Shown here one piece after another: positions 47,578 through 58,000 of a stretch of 64,000 nucleotides of DNA. The DNA is taken from positions 248,001-312,000 of the forward strand of contig CAMDFX010000001.1 in the NCBI GenBank assembly GCA_945897805.1, in the 5' to 3' direction. The notes under the pieces are model-generated. The model made no database searches. It was not told the origin of the DNA and worked only from the letters and a program-made list of their open reading frames with translations. The translations under genes and the position numbers were made by a program. Positions within the stretch are counted from its first letter, which is position 1. Every line of letters starts with the position of its first letter. The stretch is from Chryseobacterium gleum. Lineage in GTDB: Bacteria > Bacteroidota > Bacteroidia > Flavobacteriales_D > Crocinitomicaceae.

Positions 47578-50500
47578 ATGCGTTACTCCCTAATTTGTGC
47601 TATTGTTCTGTTTTATTCCTTGAGAGTAAACGCGCAATTTTATAACGGAAGTCAACAAGAATTCGGTAAAAATACGCTGCAATTCGATAAAAAATTCAGC
47701 TGGAAGTCTCAGGATTTTCAAGGCTACCAGATTTATTTTTATGCCGAAGAAGAAAAGATGGTTGATTATGTGTCTCAGAAAATTCAGGCTGAAATTAAAA
47801 ATCTAGAAACTCAATTTGACTTTCGTTTTAGTCAAGAACTTGAATTTGTGCTTTTCAAATCATTCACCGATATGCGCCAATGCAACATCGGGTCAAGTAG
47901 GGAAGAAGTCGAAACGATTGGGAAAACCTCCCTGCTTGTAGGTTCAAAATCATTGATTTATTATGAATCCTCGCATACTGAGTTAGACATTCAAATCAAA
48001 AAAATGTTGGCTGAAAACATGTTGAATCAAATGCTTTATGGCGAAAAATGGTCTGATGTCTTGCTCGCAAATCCATTGTCAAATCATCCAGCTTGGTTTA
48101 TTAACGGTTTTATTTCATTTTACGGTCAACCTTGGAATGCTGCGTTGGATTCTAAAATGAAAGATGCTTTTTTGACAGGAAGATTAGACAATTTTTCCAA
48201 AATGACAGATGAAGATGCAGTGCTTGCAGGACATGCTTTTTGGAATTATATTCAATTAATGTATGGCAATGACAAGTTGTTTCAAGTGGTCAAAATGACT
48301 GAAATTGCGCAACATGTTGATCGCTCTTTGCGCTATGTCATTGGACAAAACAGCCAAGAATTATTGCCTGAATTTGGAAATTATTACAAGAAAATTTATT
48401 TAAATGAACTGACAAGTCAATCTGATATTCCTTTTGAAAAGCTGAATCTTGATTTAGCTAAAAATCACAATTATAAAAATTTCACTCCTTCGCCTGATGG
48501 TAAAAAAATGGCGTTAGTTGATTTTTATGAAGGTAAAACAACGATTTGGCTATATGATTTGACAACATTTGGCAAAACTAAAATTTATGAGTCTGGTGTC
48601 AAGCTAAATCGACTTCAAGATTTTGATTTGCCTTTGTTGGCGTGGAATCCTTCAGGGAAATTACTTTCATTTTTTCATGAGTCAAAAGGTTGCCTGAATT
48701 TTGCTTTTTATGATTTGGAAAACAAGGAATTAAACAGCAAAAAAATGGCTCAATTAGATAAGGTGCAAGCTTTCGATTTCGCCGAAGATGGATCAAAATT
48801 GATTTTAAGTGGCGTTAAAAATGGTCAAACAGATTTGTACTTATTGACAATTGCAGGCAATGCTTTGGAACAAATCACCAATGATATTTGGGATGAGCAT
48901 GATCCCACTTTTGGATTAAATGGTGAAATGATTATTTTCACTTCTAATAGAGTGAATGACACAATTTTTCAAAATGATATACAACATCGAATTGAAAATC
49001 AAATATTTGATGTTTTTACTTTGTCTTTAAAGAAAAGTAAAAAATCGAAAAATAAACTATTGGTTTGTAATAGAATTACCGATACTCCTTTTGAAAATGA
49101 AACAAAGCCACAAATCTTAGAGAAAAATCTGTATTCATTTCTTTCTGATAAATCTGGTACGATGAATCTTTTTTTAGCACATGAAGATTCAACAATTTTG
49201 TTTGTCGATTCACTTATTCACTATCAATATCATACGATTGCAAATCCAATTTATCAATTTACTACTTCTATTATTGACTATCAAACCAGCAATAGTAATC
49301 AGCAATTATTTTTTCAAGTATTTCAAAATGGTAGATTTAAAAGTTACCAAACCGCATTTTCGCGTGAAGTTCTTGATGAAGTTTCTTTGTCATTTTTTAG
49401 AAAAAAAGAATTGACACTTTTAGAGGCAGCTTCTAAAAAGCAACAACTTTTAAGCGAAAAGTGGAATGATTCACTAAAGAATGAAACAAATAAACCAGAG
49501 ATCAAATTGTACGAAACTAATTTTTCAAAAGAATTGGTTTTGATTCAAGTAAATAATGGTTTTTTGAATGCTGCATATCAACGATTTGGAGGTGCAGGCA
49601 CTAGTTTCAATAATCCGCCATTGAGTATTTTATTTCGATCTACAATAACGGATTTTTTTGAAGATTTTAAAATTCGTGGCGCTATGAGGATTCCAACAAA
49701 TTTCAATGCGGGAGAATTTTTAGGTATTTTGGAAATCAACAAATTCAAATTAGACCATGAAATGTCTATTTATCGGCAATCATTTGCGAGCATCAACCAA
49801 AATGATTACATCACCAAATGGACCGTCAATGAATTGAAGTATAAATTGATACTTCCCTTTACTGAAACGCTTTCCTGGCGAAATTCCGTTGGTTATAGGA
49901 ATGACAAGCAATTATTTTTGGCAACAGATAAAACGACACTAGAAATTCCCAAAATCCGATTCAATCAAGTGAGTTTAAAAACAGAATTGATCTTGGACAA
50001 TGCTACATTTTCAGAATTGAACACTTGGAAAGGTTGGCGCGCCAAAGTTTTTGGTGAAGCAGCTTTAATTGCCAATAAAAATCAAAAATGGTTGTTTAAT
50101 TTTGGAGTGGATATAAGAAACGCTAAATCAATTTACAAAGGAATTACTTGGGTGAATCGTTTGGCTGGTGCCGGAAGTGCTGGTTCCGCGCCCATTGTCT
50201 ACTATCTTGGAGGCGTTGATAATTGGACTATTCGACCGAATATTTCTTTTGATAAAAATCAAGCGTTGAATGCCAATCAAAACTATTTTTTTCAAACAAT
50301 TGCGTCTCCTTTGCGCGGATTTATTCAAAATGCCAGAAATGGAAATTCTTTTTTTGTATTTAATTCAGAATGGCGAATTCCGGTTTTCAAAGTGCTTTCA
50401 AATCATGCAGTAAAGAATGAATTTTTACGCACTTTTCAATGGGTTTTGTTTGGAGATGCAGGTTGCTCTTGGACTGGTCTCACCCCTTTTTCTGCTAACA

Positions 50501-50706
50501 ATCATTTTAATACTTTGTCAATCAATTCAAAACCATTGGAAATTCAATTGATTAACTCGCGTGAACCGGTAGTTGGTGGAATTGGTTCGGGTGTGAGAAC
50601 AAAAGTATTTGGTTATTTTATTAGATTTGACCTTGGTTGGGGAATTGAGAATTTTCAAATCAACAAAAAACCAATTGGATATTTTTCAATCGGTTATGAC
50701 ATTTAA
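47578..50706 (+). CDS. Exported propeller-barrel fusion protein (degenerate peptidase-like / TolB-like propeller / Omp85-like barrel)
   Basis: A 1042-residue exported protein with signal peptide MRYSLICAIVLFYSLRVNAQ; the ATG at 47578 is preferred over a TTG three codons earlier. Residues about 25-290 resemble the peptidase-MA-like fold that precedes propellers in Bacteroidota (HPAWFINGFISFYG is the equivalent of the P-x-W-x-x-EG element), but no HExxH zinc motif is present. Residues about 300-560 contain PD40/TolB-like blades (FTPSPDGKKMALVDF, AFDFAEDGSKLILSG, DPTFGLNGEMIIFTSNR). Residues about 660-1042 look like an Omp85-type barrel (YYLGGVDNWTIRPN, FFVFNSEWRIPVF, final GYFSIGYDI). The role may be outer-membrane transport or assembly. 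It is not a standard TolB. Confidence 0.6.
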   Translation: MRYSLICAIVLFYSLRVNAQFYNGSQQEFGKNTLQFDKKFSWKSQDFQGYQIYFYAEEEKMVDYVSQKIQAEIKNLETQFDFRFSQELEFVLFKSFTDMRQCNIGSSREEVETIGKTSLLVGSKSLIYYESSHTELDIQIKKMLAENMLNQMLYGEKWSDVLLANPLSNHPAWFINGFISFYGQPWNAALDSKMKDAFLTGRLDNFSKMTDEDAVLAGHAFWNYIQLMYGNDKLFQVVKMTEIAQHVDRSLRYVIGQNSQELLPEFGNYYKKIYLNELTSQSDIPFEKLNLDLAKNHNYKNFTPSPDGKKMALVDFYEGKTTIWLYDLTTFGKTKIYESGVKLNRLQDFDLPLLAWNPSGKLLSFFHESKGCLNFAFYDLENKELNSKKMAQLDKVQAFDFAEDGSKLILSGVKNGQTDLYLLTIAGNALEQITNDIWDEHDPTFGLNGEMIIFTSNRVNDTIFQNDIQHRIENQIFDVFTLSLKKSKKSKNKLLVCNRITDTPFENETKPQILEKNLYSFLSDKSGTMNLFLAHEDSTILFVDSLIHYQYHTIANPIYQFTTSIIDYQTSNSNQQLFFQVFQNGRFKSYQTAFSREVLDEVSLSFFRKKELTLLEAASKKQQLLSEKWNDSLKNETNKPEIKLYETNFSKELVLIQVNNGFLNAAYQRFGGAGTSFNNPPLSILFRSTITDFFEDFKIRGAMRIPTNFNAGEFLGILEINKFKLDHEMSIYRQSFASINQNDYITKWTVNELKYKLILPFTETLSWRNSVGYRNDKQLFLATDKTTLEIPKIRFNQVSLKTELILDNATFSELNTWKGWRAKVFGEAALIANKNQKWLFNFGVDIRNAKSIYKGITWVNRLAGAGSAGSAPIVYYLGGVDNWTIRPNISFDKNQALNANQNYFFQTIASPLRGFIQNARNGNSFFVFNSEWRIPVFKVLSNHAVKNEFLRTFQWVLFGDAGCSWTGLTPFSANNHFNTLSINSKPLEIQLINSREPVVGGIGSGVRTKVFGYFIRFDLGWGIENFQINKKPIGYFSIGYDI

Positions 50707-50715
50707 AAAGTGAAA

Positions 50716-51906
50716 ATGGAAACAACGCATATTGACTTTAAAATCAAGGAATTATCAATCCAAATTTTTGATAAAGTTTGCGGTTATCGAGCGCATTTAC
50801 ATCAATATCCTGAATTATCTTTTCAGGAGTTTGAAACTGCCAAATTTGTTTCTAATGTACTTACCACTTTGGGGGTTGAGAACCAACAAAATATTGGAGG
50901 AACTGGAGTTGTTGCCATTATTCGGGGAAAGCATCACACGGAAAATCAGTCATGTGTAGCATTACGGGCAGATTTAGATGCATTGGCAATTTTGGAAGAT
51001 AATCAAGTGGATTATGCTTCAAAAGTTCCAGGTGTAATGCACGCTTGTGGGCACGATGTTCATACGAGTATTTTACTTGGTGTTGCCGAGATTTTACAAG
51101 CATTGAAAGATGAATTACCCCATCCTGTGAAGCTTATTTTTCAGCCAGGAGAAGAAAAAAATCCTGGCGGTGCAACGTTGATGATTGATGCGGGAGTTTT
51201 GGAAAATCCTGCAGTTATTGAAATGTATGCTCTTCACGTTTTTCCCGAAATGGAAACAGGAAAAGTAGGTTTCAAAGAAGGTATTTACATGGCATCTTGC
51301 GACGAAATTTACATGACAATTCATGGTGTCGGCGGTCATGGTGCAATGCCTCACCAATGTATCGATCCAATTTTAATTGGGGCGAATATCGTTACCTCTT
51401 TGCAGCAAATAGTAAGTAGAAAATGTGACCCCAAAATTCCTTGCGTTTTGACATTTGGCTATTTTGAAGGTTTGGGAGATACCAATATTATTCCATCTAA
51501 AGTTACTTTGAAAGGTACTTTTAGAACGATGGATGAAAATTGGCGCGCCCAGGCTTGGAAGCTCATTGAAGAACAAGCAATGTTGATTGCAAATTCAATG
51601 GGAGGAACTGTTGAGATCGAAATAAGCAAAGGATATCCTTTTTTGTCAAATGATGCGGTTCTGACAAGTAAATTGCGCAACAAAGCAAAAGATTTATTAG
51701 GAGAAAATTATGTCGAAGAATTGCCAATTCGTTTGACAGCAGAAGATTTCGCTTTCTATTCTCAAAAAGTGCCAGTTTGCTTCTTTCGATTGGGCGTGGG
51801 AAACGTGGCAAAAGGAATTACTTACGGCGTTCATCATCCAAAATTTGATATTGATATGAATGCCTTATTGACTGGAATGCAAATGATGTCAAAAGCCGTT
51901 TTGTAA
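50716..51906 (+). CDS. M20-family metal-dependent amidohydrolase
   Basis: A 396-residue hydrolase of the aminoacylase/hippurate-hydrolase group, removing an acyl group from an amino acid or related amide. Motifs present are HQYPELSFQEFETA, CVALRADLDALAI, MHACGHDVHTS (first metal His/Asp), FQPGEEKNPGGA (Glu-Glu catalytic pair), ALHVFPEM and GVHHPKFDID near the C-terminus. The dimerisation domain lies at about residues 190-300. No signal peptide is seen, so it is cytosolic, unlike its two exported operon neighbours. It starts about 9 bp after the upstream stop. Confidence 0.92.
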   Translation: METTHIDFKIKELSIQIFDKVCGYRAHLHQYPELSFQEFETAKFVSNVLTTLGVENQQNIGGTGVVAIIRGKHHTENQSCVALRADLDALAILEDNQVDYASKVPGVMHACGHDVHTSILLGVAEILQALKDELPHPVKLIFQPGEEKNPGGATLMIDAGVLENPAVIEMYALHVFPEMETGKVGFKEGIYMASCDEIYMTIHGVGGHGAMPHQCIDPILIGANIVTSLQQIVSRKCDPKIPCVLTFGYFEGLGDTNIIPSKVTLKGTFRTMDENWRAQAWKLIEEQAMLIANSMGGTVEIEISKGYPFLSNDAVLTSKLRNKAKDLLGENYVEELPIRLTAEDFAFYSQKVPVCFFRLGVGNVAKGITYGVHHPKFDIDMNALLTGMQMMSKAVL

Positions 51907-52018
51907 ATTTCTAACATATTTTTTGCGATCTAGCAGTAATAATTCATTTTAATTGGTCAAGATTTATTGCTCGATGCTGAAATATTATATTCCCAATTTT
52001 GCGTTCACATTTGAATAT

Positions 52019-52055
52019 AAAAAGCGTCTAGTGAATTCATAGACGCTTTTTATTT
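52019..52055. terminator. Bidirectional terminator between the amidohydrolase and the giant repeat protein genes
   Basis: AAAAAGCGTCTA pairs perfectly with TAGACGCTTTTT, loop of nine bases. T-rich runs follow on both strands, so it can serve both convergent genes. Confidence 0.88.
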
Positions 52056-52084
52056 TTGTTTATTTCTCTAAAATTATTTTCAAA

Positions 52085-55000
52085 TCATGGTTTTATAATT
52101 GGTCTAGTTGTCGGTCTTGGCGCTGGTGTTGGCGTTGGCGCTGGTGTTGGCGTTGGCGTTGGTGTCAGGGTTTTTGGTTTAATGTTTGGATTTGGTGTCC
52201 CTGGACTCCCTGGACTCCCTGGACGTCCAACAGGTATAAGCGAAAATTCACATTTTTTAGTATCTGTGCCACCAGAATTTGTTGCAGTTATCACTAGATT
52301 GATGAGATTATTTCCATCGCCAATATTAATTGTAAATGAGAATGTAAGAATTCCATTATTTAAAGCTGTACTTACATTAGGAATTGTATTTCCATTTGCT
52401 TTAAAAGTTACTTCATTCGCATTGATAACATTTGTTACATTACCAGTAACAGTTATAGGTCCTGGTGAATATTGCGCCGGACATGCAGCTGGTGAGGTGA
52501 TGAAAATTTGTGATGCAGGAATGATTTTTATCTTGTAAATTACCGTTTTCGTATCAGAATCAGTACCATATCCGTTTGAAGCAGTTGCCACAATTACATT
52601 GTTGCCGTTTATAAAGTTTTGATTGAAGGTAATTATGCCGTTTGAAGCATTGTAATTGAAATTAACAGCTGAACCATTCACCGTAATCGAAACTTGGTTC
52701 GCCGCAGTCACAAATTGAGTTGCCACTTGAATATTCATTGAACCATTTTCAGTATTGTATGGTGTTGTTGGTGGATTTGTGATATTAATTTTTGGCGGCA
52801 CAGCATTTGGATCCGCTGTTTTTATAATTGTAATCGTATTTGTTGCAGTTCCACAAGCGTTTGTTGCTGTTATCACAAAAGTATTGGTTCCCATGTCTAA
52901 TGGACGATCCAAAGTCAATTTACCATTTTGTTGATTGAAAGCATAATTGATAGATTTTCCATTTTGCGTGATGGTAATAGTTGAACCTTGACTCAATCCG
53001 CTCACTGTTGCACTTAATCCAAATACTTGCGCGAATGTCGAACTTTTATTTGGAGCGGTAGTAGAATTAATAACAATAACTGGTTTTACGCATTCTTTCC
53101 GCGTAACTGTCCAGTTTGTTTTAGCTGTTCCGCAACTGTTACTCACAATTACTTCAACTGAATTAACTCCCATTTGCAAATTAACAGCAGCAGTTAATTC
53201 TTTCGTCGCTGAATTGTAATTTGCAGCAATTGCATTGCCGTTAACTTTTACAGTTATTTCATTTGCATTGGCAACATTGTTTAAAATCGCTTTGATTTGA
53301 ATACTTGTTTCTTGCGTATTTGAAGCTTCAATATTGGGAAGAACGCGCTGCACTGTTGGAGCTAAACAAGGCGTTTTAACATTGATTTGACAAGATTCTG
53401 AATCACTTCCACCTGCATTCGCAGCATTAATTTGGAAATTTACAGAATTACTACCTTCGCCTATGTTAACAGTAAAAGAGAAATTCAAATTACCGTTGCT
53501 CAAAACAGGATTAACGTTCGTAATTGGTTTGCCATTGATGGTAAATGTGACCTCACTCAAATTATTGATATTGGTTACAAAACCTGTAATTGTAACTATT
53601 CCAGGAGCTATTGTTGTAGGACAATTTGTAGGCGAAGTAATCGTAATCACTGGAGCAGGAATTACTTTCTTTTTGTAAATAACCGTTTTGGTGTCAGTCG
53701 CCGAACCATAATTATTTACCGCAGTTGCAATAATCACATTATTTCCCTCTACAAAAGTCTGATTGAAAGTTATTGTACCATTTGACGCGTTGAAATTGAA
53801 ATTCGTTGGCACACCATTTACGGTAATCGAAACTTGACTGGCTGCAGTTACAAATTGTGTACTGACCTGAATATTCATCGCCCCAATTTCAGTATTATAT
53901 GGCGTTGTTGCAGGATTTGTAATATTGATTTTAGGCGGTACAGCATTAGGGTCTTTTGTTTTTGTAACTGTAATTGTCATCGATGTCGTTCCACATTCGT
54001 TGGTTGCAGTAATCACAAAAACATTTGCTCCAGGATCTAAAGGACGGTCTAAAATTAAAGTACTCGTTTGTTGATTAAAAACAAAATTGATTTGTTTTCC
54101 ATTTTGAGTGACAGTGATTGTAGAACCTTGCGTTAAACCTGTAATGCTTGCATTTAATCCAAAAGCTTGCGCAAAAGTTGAACTATTGTTTGCACTTGTT
54201 GATGAATTCAACACAATAACTGGTTTTTTGCATTCGCTCCTGTTCACCGTCCAAGAAGTGCGTGCTGAGCCACAATCATTGCTTACTTGAATTTCAATCG
54301 TGTTGGTGCCCATTATTAATGCAACCGTCGCTGACAATTCTTTGGTAGCTAAATCATAATTTGCTGCAGTTGAGATGCCATTTACTTTTAATACAATTTC
54401 ATTTGCATTCGCCACATTAATTATACTTGCTTTAATCTGAATCGTTGTTTCTTGCGTGTTTGTAGATTCCAGATTTGGCAATAACTTTTGCACAATTGGA
54501 GCTAAGCATGGAGCAGCGACAGGTTTGAAAATCATCATTCTGTTCTTCTTCTCAACGCCACAAGTATTGGTTGCCACAACTTCAATCGTATTTTGTCCTT
54601 CACTTAATCCAATATTTTGAGTGAAAACTTTTGTTGTTGCATTATACGACCCAAAAATTGCTTGTACTGCGCCATTCACAAAAACTTGCACTTGATTCGC
54701 TGCAGCAATATTGTCGACTTGCGCACTGAAAGCATAAGTATTGGCTGCAACTTCCAAAGATTGCGTTGCCGGCGCGATAAAAGTAATTACTGGTTTATCG
54801 CATGCTACAATCGGTGCGCGGTAAATAATACTAGTACTTGCGCTGTGCGTTCCCGCTGAATTAGTTCCTGTAACCGTAAATGTATTGTTTCCAAAATTCA
54901 AACTGGTATTGAACAAAACTTCTTTAGAAGAGGCATTGAAAGTATATGAATTTGGATTTACCGTCAAACCATTTTGTTGCACTGCGATTTGAGAAACATT

Positions 55001-58000
55001 GTCAACATTGATAACATTCGCTATAACTGCATAACTAGCTGTGCTTACTGTCGTTCCTCCAACTGAAGGATTTATAAATGTTACAAATGGAGGGATTTGA
55101 ACAACTAATTTATTGTAATTTATTGTTCTATTATCACTCGCTTGTCCGGCGTTGTTGGCAGCTGTGATGACCAATGAATTGCTTCCTTCGTTTAAACTCA
55201 TTGTAAATGTCAACTGTTTTGTTGCACTATTGTAAGTGAATGAATTGAATGCATTACCGTTGATCATTACCTGAATATTTTCGGCTCCGTCAACATTCAA
55301 AACTGTAGCTGTAATTGGTGTTGATGGAACAGTTGATGCGTATGGATTTGTTGCAGGATTTGCTATTGTTACCGTTGGTGGCAACATTGGGTCTGGCATT
55401 TTAAAAATGATAGTAGTCGTTTTCACATCTTGTCCAGCAGTATTGGTTCCCGTAATTTCGATGATATTTGCTCCAACAATCAAGCTTGTAGTAAACGCCA
55501 TCACTTCGGATGAATTACTGTAAGTGAAATTTGATGAAGGTAAACCATTAATTTTTAATTGAATATTTTGTGGACCAGCAACATATTGTACACGTGCTTT
55601 CACATTGTATGTTTGATTGAAAACTGTCAAAGGATTCAAAATTGGATCTTGGAAAGTTACAATCGGAGGCACAATAGTTTGTGGTTTGCGGTAAATGATT
55701 GTATGTGTTTTAGAATCACTTCCAACAGTATTTGTTCCTGTAATCACAATCATATTTGCACCTTCTATCAAGCTAATTGGGAATGTTAGCGCAGTTGAAG
55801 TCGGATTGAAATTGAAATTTGTAACATTCACGCCATTCACGTTCACATTTACTCCACTTGAATTAGCTACATTTAAAACAGATGCAGAAATATTGTAAGT
55901 CGCAATTTCTGTGGTATATGGATCAACATTTGGTGCTGTAAAAGTCACCAATGGTGGAGGAAGTATAACTGGTTTTCTGTATATAATTACAGTTTGTTTG
56001 ATATCCGTTCCGTCATTGTTAGTTCCTCTAACTGAAATTGTATTTGTTCCTTCAATCAAACTCAAATATGCCGATACAGAATTGTTAGCATTCACATAAG
56101 TGAAATTTGACATCGTTTGACCATTGAAAGTCACTGCAATTTGATTTGCCGCAGTTACATTCAATACCGTTGCACTCAAGGCGAAAGTGCTGTTTTCAGT
56201 TGTATATGGATTTGCCGATGGATTTGTAATCGTTACGATCGGTGGTTTTGGTGCTTGTCTTTCATAAATAATAATCGTCGTTGCTTGTGCTGTTCCTGCA
56301 TTATTTGTTCCGATAATTTCAAATACATTTTGCCCCGGCGCTAATACCACCGAACTTTGAAAATCGTGCGTTGAACTGGTGAAAGTGAAATTTTGATTGA
56401 CAGAACCATTTTGCTTGAAAGTTACATTTTGACTTCCTGAAACATTCAAAACTTCCGCTTTGAGCAGAAAAGTAGAATTCATCGTTGTGTAAGGACTTAC
56501 CTGCGGATCTAAGAAGTAAACTACCGGTGGCTGCTCAATAACTCCAGGTCTGTATATAATCGTTGTTGTTTTAGAATCTGTTCCCGCTGAATTTGTTCCA
56601 GTTGTAACAACGACATTAGAACCAAAAGCCAAATTCAAATTCGCACTAACAGAATTGTTGTTTGCATTGAAACTGAAATTTGTAAATGTTTGTCCATTCA
56701 CTTTCATAGTAATCTGATTGCTTTGTTGCACATTCAACACAGTTGCAGTCAAAGGGAAAGTTTGCGAAGTTGTATTATGAGGACTTGTCGCAGGATTGGT
56801 ATAAGTTACAACCGGCGGAGGCAAAAGCGCTGTTGTGTTGTAAATGATAATGGTCGTTTCTTGATCAGAACCAAAAGCATTTGTTCCAATAATTTCAAAA
56901 ACATTCTGTCCTCGAGTCAAAACTACATTGCTTTCAAGTCGATCAGTGAGTAAATTGTAAGTAAAAGCGCCATTGTAAATACCATTTTGTCTGAATGTGA
57001 TATTTTGTTTCCCATCAACAAATTTAACATCAGCACGAATGGTGAAATTTGGCTGTGTGACCGCAGTTCCTGAAACTGCAGGATTTGTGAAATTAACTAT
57101 TGGCAATTGCTCGTTAATAACATTGTAAATCAAAGTGGTTGATTCAACATCTGTTCCGGCTGTATTCGTTCCTTTTACTGTCACAATGTTAGTTCCCATT
57201 GTCAGATTCAAATTCGCAGTCACCACATTGTTTGATGGATTGAAATTGAAATTTTGGAAAGATTGACCGTTCACAGTCATGGTGATTTGATTCGCTTGTT
57301 GTACATTTAATACAGTGGCCATCAAATTGAATGCGGGATTTGTGATGGTGTAGGGACTTGTCGGTGGATTATTAAACGTAACAACCGGTGGCGCTATTTC
57401 ATTCACCTTATTGTAAATGATAATGGTAGATTCAACGTCTGTTCCTGCGGCATTTACTCCAGTTATTTCGTAAACATTTTGTCCAGGAACTAAAACTACA
57501 TTGCTCTCTAGAACATCAGTTGCGGCATTGTAAGTGTAGTTTTGACTATTTATTCCGTTTTGTCTGAAAGTAATATTTTGCTTCCCGTCAACAAATTTAA
57601 CGTCCGCTTTTATCGTGAAATTTGGCTGAGAAACAGTCATTCCAGAAATAGAAGGATTCGTAAAGTTTACGACAGGTGGCTGATTTGAACCTTGATTGGT
57701 CTGATTTTCATAGTTTGGCAAGTTCTGCAAACTGTTCGGATTTTCTTCCACATACGAGTGTCTATTTTTGACTTGAAATCTCAAATAGAAACTGGTGTAA
57801 TGATACATGTCATTTGGTCGTTTGCTGGTAGCATCGGCATAACCATCAAAATTATCAATGCGCGTAAAAGTAGTTTTGTGCTCTAATCCTAGAGAAAATC
57901 TTGGGCTCACTTGATAACCCAATCCAAATCCTAAACTTGGCATAAAACCAACTTTTAATATACCTTTTGTAGTTCCATCTAAAGCTGTTTCATAACTTTC

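Noticed and set aside
52056-52538. Plus-strand frame of 160 codons with a Gly-Val repeat opposite the giant gene's 3' end
   Set aside because: The repetitive sequence is the complement of the Pro-Thr tail; the frame overlaps the terminator and has no promoter.
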